DNA from: Oscillospiraceae bacterium
GTDB lineage: Bacteria; Bacillota; Clostridia; Oscillospirales; Acutalibacteraceae
Length of the DNA: 32,248 bases
Direction of reading: 5' to 3'
Assembly (NCBI GenBank): GCA_015066015.1
Contig: SVPE01000021.1
Span: forward strand, 1 to 32,248
The notes beneath the pieces are model-generated. The model was given only the letters and a program-made list of their open reading frames with translations. It was not told where the DNA came from and did no database searches. Every line of letters starts with the position of its first letter. The first letter of the stretch is position 1. Positions 1 to 5,566 of this stretch are shown one piece after another. A program made the position numbers and the translations under genes.

Positions 1-500
1 ACAGTATAGCTGTATTTTCCGTCATCATATCTTACCCACACGGTATAGTCCGAAACGAAGAGATAATCCAGAAATGTGGGAATCATTCTGTGAATACTCT
101 TAAGAACAACGCCTTTAATTTGCTCCTTGTCCTCAATTTCAAAACCGGCAAGTTCCGAGAAAAACGCATTGAATACGAATAAGCCACACTGACCAACTAC
201 CCTCGGTGCAACTTTGTCCCCGGTTTTGTTGGTTCTTATAGATAAGGTTGCTCCGTTTTCCAAAAGGAAATTATGGGGAGATAAAGTTTCCTTGCCCTTA
301 GCAGAGGGGGCAAATGTTAAACACTGTGTTGGTGTTGTGCCGATATCCTTGAAAATAGCGTTCGTCAACTCGTCGAGACCAGGTTCGTAATCTTTGTTAT
401 AGCTGGATGTAAATTGAGCCACTGCATTGGGGTGCATAGGCACATCATATTTCTGGCAGATATATTTTTGAAGTGTCATCCCTAAAAACGCATTATTCAT
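1..500 (-). CDS. Probable type II restriction endonuclease, N-terminal part (runs off the left edge)
   Basis: The frame stays open from an ATG at 500 to the window edge (166 codons). It starts MNNAFLGMTLQKYICQKYDV and matches no family I can name. Its stop-start junction with the upstream C5 methylase is TAATG: the ATG shares one base with the methylase stop, so the two are translationally coupled. In controller-methylase-X operons, X is almost always the cognate restriction enzyme, and that context is the main basis for the call. The visible part includes GPRVVGQCG-like and VWVRYDDGKYSY-like segments (V-A-P-R-V-V-G-Q-C-G and Y-T-V-W-V-R-Y-D-D-G), but no PD-ExK catalytic pair can be assigned before the protein is cut off. 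Recognition sequence unknown. Confidence 0.7.
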   Translation of the reverse strand, partial: MNNAFLGMTLQKYICQKYDVPMHPNAVAQFTSSYNKDYEPGLDELTNAIFKDIGTTPTQCLTFAPSAKGKETLSPHNFLLENGATLSIRTNKTGDKVAPRVVGQCGLFVFNAFFSELAGFEIEDKEQIKGVVLKSIHRMIPTFLDYLFVSDYTVWVRYDDGKYSYT

Positions 501-1450
501 TACAGCACCTTCCTTTCAAGCACTTTTGCAATTTCTATAGCAATTCTATTGACTATTGGCACACAGACCGAATTTCCTATCTGTTTATATGCATCTTCTA
601 TAGAGTTGTCACGGGAGATATTAAAGTTCTCTGGAAAACCTTGAAAACGCAAACACTCTCTAATTGTGAGACGCCTTATTCCGTAATTATCTTTAACAAC
701 GGGAATTCTATCGGGAAATTTACCCATACCCGCTATTAACGTTGGGCACAGAGTTCCTGAACAGTATACGGAGCCATCATTTTTAAGAGAGTAAATCTGT
801 CCGATTTTAGCTTTCTGTTCAAGCTCGGGATACGAGGGATGATTATTTTCGTAATAATAAGATGTGTGTTGCTTTTGCGAAAAATCAATAATCCTATCTA
901 TTGCTTGTTTTTCTTCCATTTCTTTAGGGAATGAGAACGCATCGAAATCATCGATATCCCGAAAAGCAACGATAAAGACCCTTTTTCTCCTCTGCGGAAT
1001 ACCGGCGTAATCAAATGGCTGCAATGTTCTGTACTTCACATCATAGCCACACTCAGATAAGGAATTGAAAATGGTCAAAAAAGTCTTTTGGTTATCGTGT
1101 TCGATGATGTTCTCAACATTTTCAAGCAAAATAATCCGAGGTTGTTTCACTTTAACGATACGGATAATTTCAAAGAATAGATTGCCTCGTGGATCACGAA
1201 ACCCTTTCTTGAATCCTGCAGTAGAAAAAGATTGACATGGAAAACCGGCAGCAATAACATCAAAATCTGGAAGAACATTTGCAGAAATATTACGAATATC
1301 ATTCTCAACAAGATGGTTATTACTAAAATTCAAGCGATAAGTTCGACAGGCTGCTGTGTCTCGCTCATTTGCCCAAACAATATCAAAACCTGCTTGCTTA
1401 AATCCAAGATCTATGCCACCGATGCCACTAAACAAACTTGCAACTTTCAT
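500..1450 (-). CDS. DNA (cytosine-5) methyltransferase, type II R-M
   Basis: The 316-residue protein has the C5-methylase motifs in order: motif I FSGIGG (about residues 7-12, AdoMet binding), motif IV GFPCQSFSTAGF with catalytic Cys72, motif VI ENVENI (about 110-115), motif VIII QRRKRVF (about 153-159), a target-recognition region (about 175-245), motif IX-like RRLTIRECLRFQGFP, and motif X IGNSVCVPIVNRI near the C-terminus. Length is usual for a stand-alone Dcm/HaeIII-type enzyme. It would methylate cytosine in the site cut by the downstream endonuclease. It starts 4 bp after the stop of the controller-like gene, so controller, methylase and endonuclease form one minus-strand operon. Target specificity cannot be read from the sequence. 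Confidence 0.95.
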   Translation of the reverse strand: MKVASLFSGIGGIDLGFKQAGFDIVWANERDTAACRTYRLNFSNNHLVENDIRNISANVLPDFDVIAAGFPCQSFSTAGFKKGFRDPRGNLFFEIIRIVKVKQPRIILLENVENIIEHDNQKTFLTIFNSLSECGYDVKYRTLQPFDYAGIPQRRKRVFIVAFRDIDDFDAFSFPKEMEEKQAIDRIIDFSQKQHTSYYYENNHPSYPELEQKAKIGQIYSLKNDGSVYCSGTLCPTLIAGMGKFPDRIPVVKDNYGIRRLTIRECLRFQGFPENFNISRDNSIEDAYKQIGNSVCVPIVNRIAIEIAKVLERKVL

Positions 1451-1454
1451 TGGA

Positions 1455-1661
1455 CTATTCTATAAAAAGTTTATATGTTTCTATCTCAAGTGCATCAGCA
1501 ATTTTTTGGATGTTATCCAAAGAAATACTTCTTCTGAAACACTCAATATCACTGATGTATGTTCTGTGTAAACCACAAAGCTCGGCAAACTTCTCTTGCG
1601 ATACGCCTTTTTCTGTACGATATTTGCGAACATTACTGCCAAAAACTTTTATGATATCCAC
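1455..1661 (-). CDS. XRE-family controller (C) protein of the R-M operon
   Basis: This is a 68-residue, single-domain helix-turn-helix protein: the segment SQEKFAELCGLHRTYISDIE (about residues 20-39) is a typical XRE recognition unit. Size and position, first in the operon and 4 bp before the methylase, match C proteins that time methylase and endonuclease expression. The start is GTG at 1661, because AAGGTGA sits 4-5 bases upstream and no better ATG lies in frame. Two matched palindromes 45 and 60 bases upstream of the start are the likely binding sites. A general phage-type repressor is the alternative, but the operon position favours a controller. Confidence 0.85.
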   Translation of the reverse strand: MDIIKVFGSNVRKYRTEKGVSQEKFAELCGLHRTYISDIECFRRSISLDNIQKIADALEIETYKLFIE

Positions 1662-1682
1662 TTTATCACCTTCAATATTTTG

Positions 1683-1711
1683 ATATAATAATCTTACCTT
1701 TAGTCAGACAA
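1683..1711 (-). promoter_or_regulatory. Promoter of the R-M operon
   Basis: On the minus strand TTGTCT (1711-1706) is followed after 17 bases by TTATAT (1688-1683). The -35 box is the right half of the proximal controller palindrome, so a bound controller would touch RNA polymerase directly. The -10 assignment can shift by one or two bases in this AT-rich stretch. Confidence 0.5.
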
Positions 1712-1733
1712 TAAGTCTACACACAATAAGTGT
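1706..1733. promoter_or_regulatory. Twin controller-protein operators (C-box-like)
   Basis: Two 13-bp palindromes with the same spacer occur in tandem, separated by 2 bp: AGACAATAAGTCT (1706-1718) and ACACAATAAGTGT (1721-1733). Both have 4-bp arms (AGAC/GTCT and ACAC/GTGT) around AATAA. Tandem palindromes upstream of the controller gene are the classical layout of C-boxes, where a high-affinity distal site activates and a weaker promoter-proximal site represses. Centre spacing is 15 bp. Confidence 0.7.
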
Positions 1734-1768
1734 AGTAGGTATTAAGTATACTTAAAAAATGTTGTCCT

Positions 1769-1805
1769 AAAAATAAAAACTGACTCCGAATAAACGAAAT
1801 CAGTT
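1769..1805 (-). terminator. Terminator downstream of the YgjP-like gene
   Basis: On the minus strand AACTGATTTCG and CGGAGTCAGTT (1805-1795 and 1788-1778) form an 11-bp stem with two G-T pairs and a 6-base loop, followed by TTTATTTTT. It ends the 2562-1844 operon and insulates the R-M operon from it. Confidence 0.7.
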
Positions 1806-1843
1806 CTAATATATTTGTATTATAAAAATAGACTTTACTACGA

Positions 1844-2374
1844 TTATTTGGGTATACGATTAAGGAAAATACCACCGTTATCCTTCAGCCACTTATGCCA
1901 CTTCTTATATTCCGGAAACACTTTCTCAACCTCTGCATAGAACTGTGGTGAATGATTCATGTACTTTCTGTGGCATAGTTCATGAACAACAACACTGTCA
2001 ATAACCTCAACCGGAAACAATGCTAACAGGCAGTTGAAATTTAGATTACCCTTTGATGAGCAACTGCCCCAACGGGTACGCTGACAACGGATAGTGATTC
2101 TATTATAAGTTACACCGATTTTCGGTGCATAATATTTAACTCGTTCAGAGATGATTGCCTTTGCTTTTTCAGCAAGAGCGTTTATTTCTTCTTCAGTGAA
2201 AGGCTGAACCTCGTCTATCTTAGCAAGATTCTTTTCAATCCAGGATTTTTTCGATTCAATGAAGCTGTAAATCTCTTTGTCCTTCATACGAAGAGGTGCA
2301 CGGGCGATGATTTCACCCGGCTTGAGCTGAATTGATAAGGTTTTTCTATTGCTTCGAATAATAGTAACCTTCAT
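1844..2374 (-). CDS. YgjP/SprT-like zinc metallopeptidase (DUF45)
   Basis: The 176-residue protein contains VVHELCHRKYMNHSPQFY (about residues 128-145), an HExxH zinc motif with the downstream NHSPxFY of the YgjP-like (M48-related) family, and the family signature RWGSCSSKGNLNFN (about 101-114). Function in this family is not settled; members often travel next to restriction systems on mobile islands, as here. The start at 2374 is supported by GGAGGACAAAAT directly before the ATG. It follows the small membrane protein gene by 14 bp and is co-transcribed with it. Soluble; no signal peptide seen. Confidence 0.9.
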   Translation of the reverse strand: MKVTIIRSNRKTLSIQLKPGEIIARAPLRMKDKEIYSFIESKKSWIEKNLAKIDEVQPFTEEEINALAEKAKAIISERVKYYAPKIGVTYNRITIRCQRTRWGSCSSKGNLNFNCLLALFPVEVIDSVVVHELCHRKYMNHSPQFYAEVEKVFPEYKKWHKWLKDNGGIFLNRIPK

Positions 2375-2388
2375 ATTTTGTCCTCCGT

Positions 2389-2562
2389 TTATGATTTACC
2401 GATAAGCCACAGCACCCAACCAATAACCGCCAGCACAATCAAAGCAGTGGCACAACCCGAATCGCCACTACCACCACCAGTTGAATTGTTATTCTTTCCT
2501 CCACCGCTTCCACTTCCTCCGCTGGTCATCTTAAAAGCATAAAAATCATTAAGGTCAGGCAT
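2389..2562 (-). CDS. Gly/Ser-rich single-span membrane microprotein (57 aa)
   Basis: Not a family I recognise. The frame encodes MPDLNDFYAF..., a Gly/Ser/Asn-rich flexible stretch (about residues 14-36), then a hydrophobic segment (about residues 37-54, ALIVLAVIGWVLWLI) and a GKS tail. GGAGG lies 8 bases before the ATG, and a promoter (TTGCAA, 18 bp, TATAAT) sits upstream, so expression is well supported despite the length. The layout suggests a membrane-anchored peptide with an extended linker. Fourteen bases separate it from the YgjP-like peptidase gene, which might process or accompany it; that link is inference. Confidence 0.75.
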   Translation of the reverse strand: MPDLNDFYAFKMTSGGSGSGGGKNNNSTGGGSGDSGCATALIVLAVIGWVLWLIGKS

Positions 2563-2590
2563 AAAACATCCTCCATACTTTTATATGGAT

Positions 2591-2620
2591 ATTATACGCT
2601 TGCTACCAACACAATTGCAA
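2591..2620 (-). promoter_or_regulatory. Promoter of the microprotein-YgjP operon
   Basis: Minus strand TTGCAA (2620-2615), 18-bp spacer, TATAAT (2596-2591), about 28 bases before the microprotein start. It is divergent from the promoter at 2681. Confidence 0.65.
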
Positions 2621-2680
2621 GAGCCAGACAACTCAACTCGTCTCTCAGTCCACATAAACGGACAACAGGTCCAACCCCTA

Positions 2681-2709
2681 TTGCAATTCGCTTTTTGCCG
2701 TTATATAAT
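2681..2709 (+). promoter_or_regulatory. Promoter of the SWIM-protein gene
   Basis: TTGCAA (2681-2686), 17-bp spacer, TATAAT (2704-2709). The -35 hexamer is identical to that of the divergent promoter at 2591-2620, so the two transcription units may share control. Confidence 0.7.
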
Positions 2710-2741
2710 CAAATCACAAAAACAACAAGGAGGAACACACT

Positions 2742-3557
2742 ATGTCATTTAAAATCGGTTTTGCGGCAGAATCAGCAGAAACAAAAACTACAGAAGCTAC
2801 ATATATCGCACCCGCACAAACAACCACACCTCGCAAATCTGTGGTTCAGATTTACTTTGCAGACAGACATATGACCCTGGCATACTACAACGATCAGTTC
2901 GATTTGCATCATGGCGAAATGGTCTATGTTAACGGCAAGCTTGAAGGTCTTCTCGGACGTGTTACCGACGTAAATTACAATTTCAAAATCAAGATTTCCG
3001 ACTACAAGCGTGTTATCGCTGTGGTTGATACAACAGTTCACGGTGAGTTCTTTATGGCAGGCAGCCACTTTGTGACCTTCGACCGTAATGCATTGCCAAA
3101 CAGCAAGGCAATAACCTGGTTCAAGGCTCCCTCCGGTGAAGAGGATGAGTTCATAAGCGGCAACGACGACACCTCATTCAATCTCAACAATCTTGCTGAT
3201 ATGAAGGTCAGTGCAAATGTTGCAGAGCGTGGTCACGAATACTACATTGAAAACAAAGTCAGATATATCAGCATCGACGGAAATAAGGGCTATGCTATTG
3301 TAGAAGGCAATGAAAACTACGAGGTTGAGTTTGAATATCAGTACGGTGAAATCAGTCATCTGGTCTGCTCCTGCTTCTGCAGTTATAACTGCAAGCACGA
3401 ATTTGCCGCAATGCTTCAGCTTCGTGAAACGCTTCAGATTATTGAGAAAAACTATGCAGATAAGTTTGAACAGACAGGATACTTTGCCGCTGTGAACAAT
3501 GGTACTTTATTTGCATTTGCAATTGACGGTAAGTATAACGGCTCATTCAGATTATAA
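2742..3557 (+). CDS. SWIM zinc-finger domain protein
   Basis: The 271-residue protein has a SWIM-type finger late in the chain: HLVCSCFCSYNCKHEFAAML (about residues 206-225), i.e. CxCx(n)CxH, preceded by an extended strand as in other SWIM domains. SWIM domains bind DNA or partner proteins and occur in SNF2 helicases, MULE transposases and stand-alone proteins. The N-terminal 180 residues match nothing I can name. The start is set by AAGGAGG nine bases upstream. A short gap and a new ribosome site lead to the repeat-protein gene, so the two probably form one transcription unit. Confidence 0.8.
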   Translation: MSFKIGFAAESAETKTTEATYIAPAQTTTPRKSVVQIYFADRHMTLAYYNDQFDLHHGEMVYVNGKLEGLLGRVTDVNYNFKIKISDYKRVIAVVDTTVHGEFFMAGSHFVTFDRNALPNSKAITWFKAPSGEEDEFISGNDDTSFNLNNLADMKVSANVAERGHEYYIENKVRYISIDGNKGYAIVEGNENYEVEFEYQYGEISHLVCSCFCSYNCKHEFAAMLQLRETLQIIEKNYADKFEQTGYFAAVNNGTLFAFAIDGKYNGSFRL

Positions 3558-3588
3558 GGGTAACATCAGATATAAGGAGGAAAAACTT

Positions 3589-3903
3589 ATGGGTAAAGCC
3601 GGTTACAGCAGAAAAGGTTGGTTCGGTGATATCATTCACTATGACAGCAAGGGCAACAAAATCGGCGAAAGCAGACCCGGATTTTTCGGAGGCTACAACA
3701 ACTACGATGCTAACGGCAATAAGGTTGGACATTCTGACCCCGGCTTCTTTGGCGGTCAGAATCATTACGATAACAACGGACATAAGATTGGTCATTCCGA
3801 GCCCGGACTCTTTGGTGGATACAATCACTACAACAGCGATGGAGACAAGGTAGGTCACTGTGACCCAGGTTGGTTCGGGGATTTTAATCATTATGAAGAT
3901 TAA
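3589..3903 (+). CDS. Tandem 22-residue-repeat protein (104 aa)
   Basis: Start chosen at 3589 because AAGGAGG lies 8 bases before it; an upstream in-frame ATG at 3499 lies inside the SWIM gene. The protein is almost wholly four to five degenerate copies of a unit of about 22 residues with consensus YNHYDxxGxKIGHSxPGFFG, rich in Gly, Asp, Asn and aromatics. The regular aromatic/Gly spacing suggests a solenoid or beta-meander, loosely like MORN or WG repeats, but I cannot assign a family. No signal peptide. Beyond the TAA stop the same frame reads SYDGNVMLLIV, a stop, and ILILLIMILF (see findings). Confidence 0.8.
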   Translation: MGKAGYSRKGWFGDIIHYDSKGNKIGESRPGFFGGYNNYDANGNKVGHSDPGFFGGQNHYDNNGHKIGHSEPGLFGGYNHYNSDGDKVGHCDPGWFGDFNHYED

Positions 3904-3997
3904 AGCTACGACGGTAATGTTATGTTACTGATCGTATGAATTCTTATTTTGCTGATTATGATCTTATTTTAATTGATTTAAAAAGCATAAAAAATTG

Positions 3998-4025
3998 AGC
4001 CGTCACTTGTTGTGACGGCTTTTTC
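3998..4025. terminator. Bidirectional terminator between convergent genes
   Basis: AGCCGTCAC (3998-4006) pairs with GTGACGGCT (4012-4020), a 9-bp stem with a 5-base loop. T-runs follow on the plus side (4020-4024) and, after a few bases, on the minus side. It ends the repeat-protein unit and the 4568-4032 gene. Confidence 0.85.
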
Positions 4026-4031
4026 TGTATT

Positions 4032-4568
4032 TTATTCAGATATGTTTCTTTCTTCGTCCTGCTCAAGAATTGCTTCATAGTCGGCAAGAATAATGTTAAT
4101 AAGGTCTGTAAGCTCCTCATACATGTCTATTCCCTCAACACCTTCACCGTATTCAAAAGTGCTTCTTGCATATTCAATATCAAGTGTATCAATCCCTCTG
4201 TAATGGAAGTAATACTGACACCACATAGCAAGCTTTTCAATATCAATGTTTTCGATGTTGTGTTCTTCACTATCGAGTACTTCATATTCCGCATAATTGA
4301 TTACTACATCTGCACCATCAAGGAAGCTTATAAACTTTAGAGTGGCAGCTTTCCAGTCAACAGACTCTTCACCGCAAATTACACAGCGGTCAATCGTTTC
4401 CACCTTGTTGTCCCTAAGGACAGTCTTTCCTAAAGTATAGTACCATTGGTCATTAATGTAGCTTGCGGCATATACACCTACAACCTTTCCGTCCTTATAA
4501 AGCTCCTTAAGCTCCTGACAGGATTTGTAAAATTCTCTTTCTTCGGGTTTTGCAATCGGAATTAACAT
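4032..4568 (-). CDS. Acidic protein of unknown function (178 aa)
   Basis: I do not recognise a family. The protein is acidic, especially in its C-terminal third (DYEAILEQDEERNISE), with one CxxC pair (CVICGEE, about residues 62-68), too little for a confident zinc site. Many aromatic and acidic residues around YFHYRGIDTLDIEYARSTFE suggest a folded alpha/beta protein. No membrane segment or signal peptide. The ATG at 4568 has GAAGGAAAG upstream. It is a single-gene unit with its own copy of the element's repeated promoter module about 80 bases upstream and a terminator behind. Confidence 0.65.
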   Translation of the reverse strand: MLIPIAKPEEREFYKSCQELKELYKDGKVVGVYAASYINDQWYYTLGKTVLRDNKVETIDRCVICGEESVDWKAATLKFISFLDGADVVINYAEYEVLDSEEHNIENIDIEKLAMWCQYYFHYRGIDTLDIEYARSTFEYGEGVEGIDMYEELTDLINIILADYEAILEQDEERNISE

Positions 4569-4640
4569 AATTGCTTTCCTTCTTTCTTTTAATATTATTA
4601 AAGTCCGAATAAATACAATCTCCTTGCATCTTTTTTCGTC

Positions 4641-4690
4641 TTCATTTTAAGTATGTAAGATTTATTTAAAAAAATGAAAAAAATTAAAAA
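4641..4690 (-). promoter_or_regulatory. Repeated promoter module, copy A (short form)
   Basis: Minus strand reads TTTTTCATTTTTTT, 6 bases, then ATCTTACATACTTAAAAT. It shares the T-tract and the ATCTTACATAC core with copies B-E but lacks about 11 bp (one helical turn) of the spacer and has TTAAAAT in place of TATTAT. It lies upstream of the 4568-4032 gene. Confidence 0.5.
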
Positions 4691-4705
4691 CGCCTGTTTT
4701 ATAGT

Positions 4706-4751
4706 AAAAATAAACAATCCCTCTGAACAGCTTGGCGCCATTCAGAGGGAT
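4706..4751 (-). terminator. Terminator of the 5310-4763 gene pair
   Basis: ATCCCTCTGAA (4717-4727) pairs with TTCAGAGGGAT (4741-4751), an 11-bp stem with a 13-base loop containing GGCGCC. On the minus strand it is followed by TGTTTATTTTT. Confidence 0.8.
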
Positions 4752-4762
4752 GTTCGTTTCTG

Positions 4763-5029
4763 TCAGTTAATCACCTTATTGTGTTCCCAGACAGAGTTAC
4801 AATAGTCCTCATCCATTATGAGATCAATGCATTCCTGGTGCACCTTAGGAATGTCTACAGTTTTACTGTACACGGAACCGAGTACGAGCTTAACCTTTTC
4901 CTCATGATCCATAAGGATTACATAAGCCTGCATACCTCCGTTTTCGACTGTCTGAGTTTCAATTGCTGCGAGATATTCTCTGTCGTCAAAGGCTATAATT
5001 TCAGCCTGGTGAATGTGGATTACGTTCAT
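4763..5029 (-). CDS. Small protein, paralogue of its upstream partner (88 aa)
   Basis: Unrecognised 88-residue protein. Its C-terminus, ECIDLIMDEDYCNSVWEHNK, lines up residue for residue with that of the upstream gene product (DIYEILADEDKCYKLWNEGK): both share DEDxCxxxWxxxK. The start overlaps the end of the upstream frame by 4 bases, with AAGGAGG inside that frame, so translation is coupled. No membrane segment. The two are probably diverged duplicates acting together, perhaps as a heterodimer; function unknown. Confidence 0.65.
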   Translation of the reverse strand: MNVIHIHQAEIIAFDDREYLAAIETQTVENGGMQAYVILMDHEEKVKLVLGSVYSKTVDIPKVHQECIDLIMDEDYCNSVWEHNKVIN

Positions 5030-5310
5030 TGGTTTTGTTCCTCCTTAAAATTCTTTCCTTCATTCCATAATTTGTAGCATTTGTCTTCGTCTGCAAGGAT
5101 TTCGTAAATATCTGCAAAATCCTCCATTGTAATCAATCCCTTGGTGCGTCTTGAGTAAACTCTGACTTCGGGATTTTCCGCTTCGCTTTTATACTTGTAC
5201 AAGCTCAGATCGATTCTGTTGATTCCTGTTCCCGACCTTGTTCTGATAAAAGCTGTTATTCCGTTGCTTAAAAGCAACTCCTCAGTGGTTAATCTTCCCT
5301 GAAATTTCAT
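5026..5310 (-). CDS. Small protein, first of a paralogous pair (94 aa)
   Basis: Unrecognised 94-residue protein with an N-terminal beta-rich, basic half (FIRTRSGTGINRIDLSLYKY) and a C-terminal helix ending in DEDKCYKLWNEGK, matched in the next gene. AAAGGAG lies about 11 bases before the ATG. It is the first gene after copy B of the repeated promoter module; its leader contains a CAGAAAC/GTTTCTG stem. It is co-transcribed with and overlaps the downstream paralogue. Confidence 0.65.
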   Translation of the reverse strand: MKFQGRLTTEELLLSNGITAFIRTRSGTGINRIDLSLYKYKSEAENPEVRVYSRRTKGLITMEDFADIYEILADEDKCYKLWNEGKNFKEEQNQ

Positions 5311-5381
5311 GTTGTTTTAAATCTCCTTTATTTGTATTTTTTCTGACAGAAACATCATACTCCATTCGTATTTTTGTTTCT

Positions 5382-5430
5382 GATAATAGTATGTAAGATG
5401 AGGTGACACAATAACTTGAAAAATGAAAAA
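5382..5430 (-). promoter_or_regulatory. Repeated promoter module, copy B
   Basis: Minus strand: TTTTTCATTTTTC, 18 bases, then ATCTTACATACTATTAT. In this copy TTGTGT stands 17 bp before TATTAT, a fair sigma-A promoter, which supports reading the whole module as a promoter. It drives the 5310/5029 pair. Its T-tract begins about 7 bases after the nested hairpin at 5438-5493. Confidence 0.6.
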
Positions 5431-5437
5431 CCTCGAA

Positions 5438-5493
5438 TTAGTCGGTTATTCCTTTAGTTATTCACGAATAACTGCTACAGGAATAACCGCTAA
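5438..5493. repeat. Nested inverted repeat upstream of the primase gene (candidate origin or operator)
   Basis: Outer arms CGGTTATTCC (5443-5452) and GGAATAACCG (5480-5489) are extended by TTAG/CTAA with one bulged base. Inside are inner arms AGTTATTC (5456-5463) and GAATAACT (5466-5473) with only 2 bases between. GTTATTC thus occurs four times, two in each orientation. It lies 74 bp before the primase start. It could be an iteron-like origin bound by the replication protein, an autoregulatory operator, or a leader hairpin. Confidence 0.6.
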
Positions 5494-5566
5494 TTTTAAA
5501 AATTCCGTTTTTCCCAAACAAATCTTTCATACTTATTTCAAACAAAAATAAAAGGAGATGTTAAAC

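Noticed and set aside
3499-3588. Longer start for the repeat protein
   Set aside because: It would lie inside the SWIM gene in another frame with no ribosome site; AAGGAGG marks 3589.
3547-3891. Long minus-strand frame opposite the repeat protein
   Set aside because: A mirror of the repeat coding sequence; repetitive Val/Ile-rich translation and no ribosome site.
5558-5566. First in-frame ATG of the primase-like gene
   Set aside because: It directly abuts GGAG, leaving no spacing; the ATG at 5567 has 9 bases.
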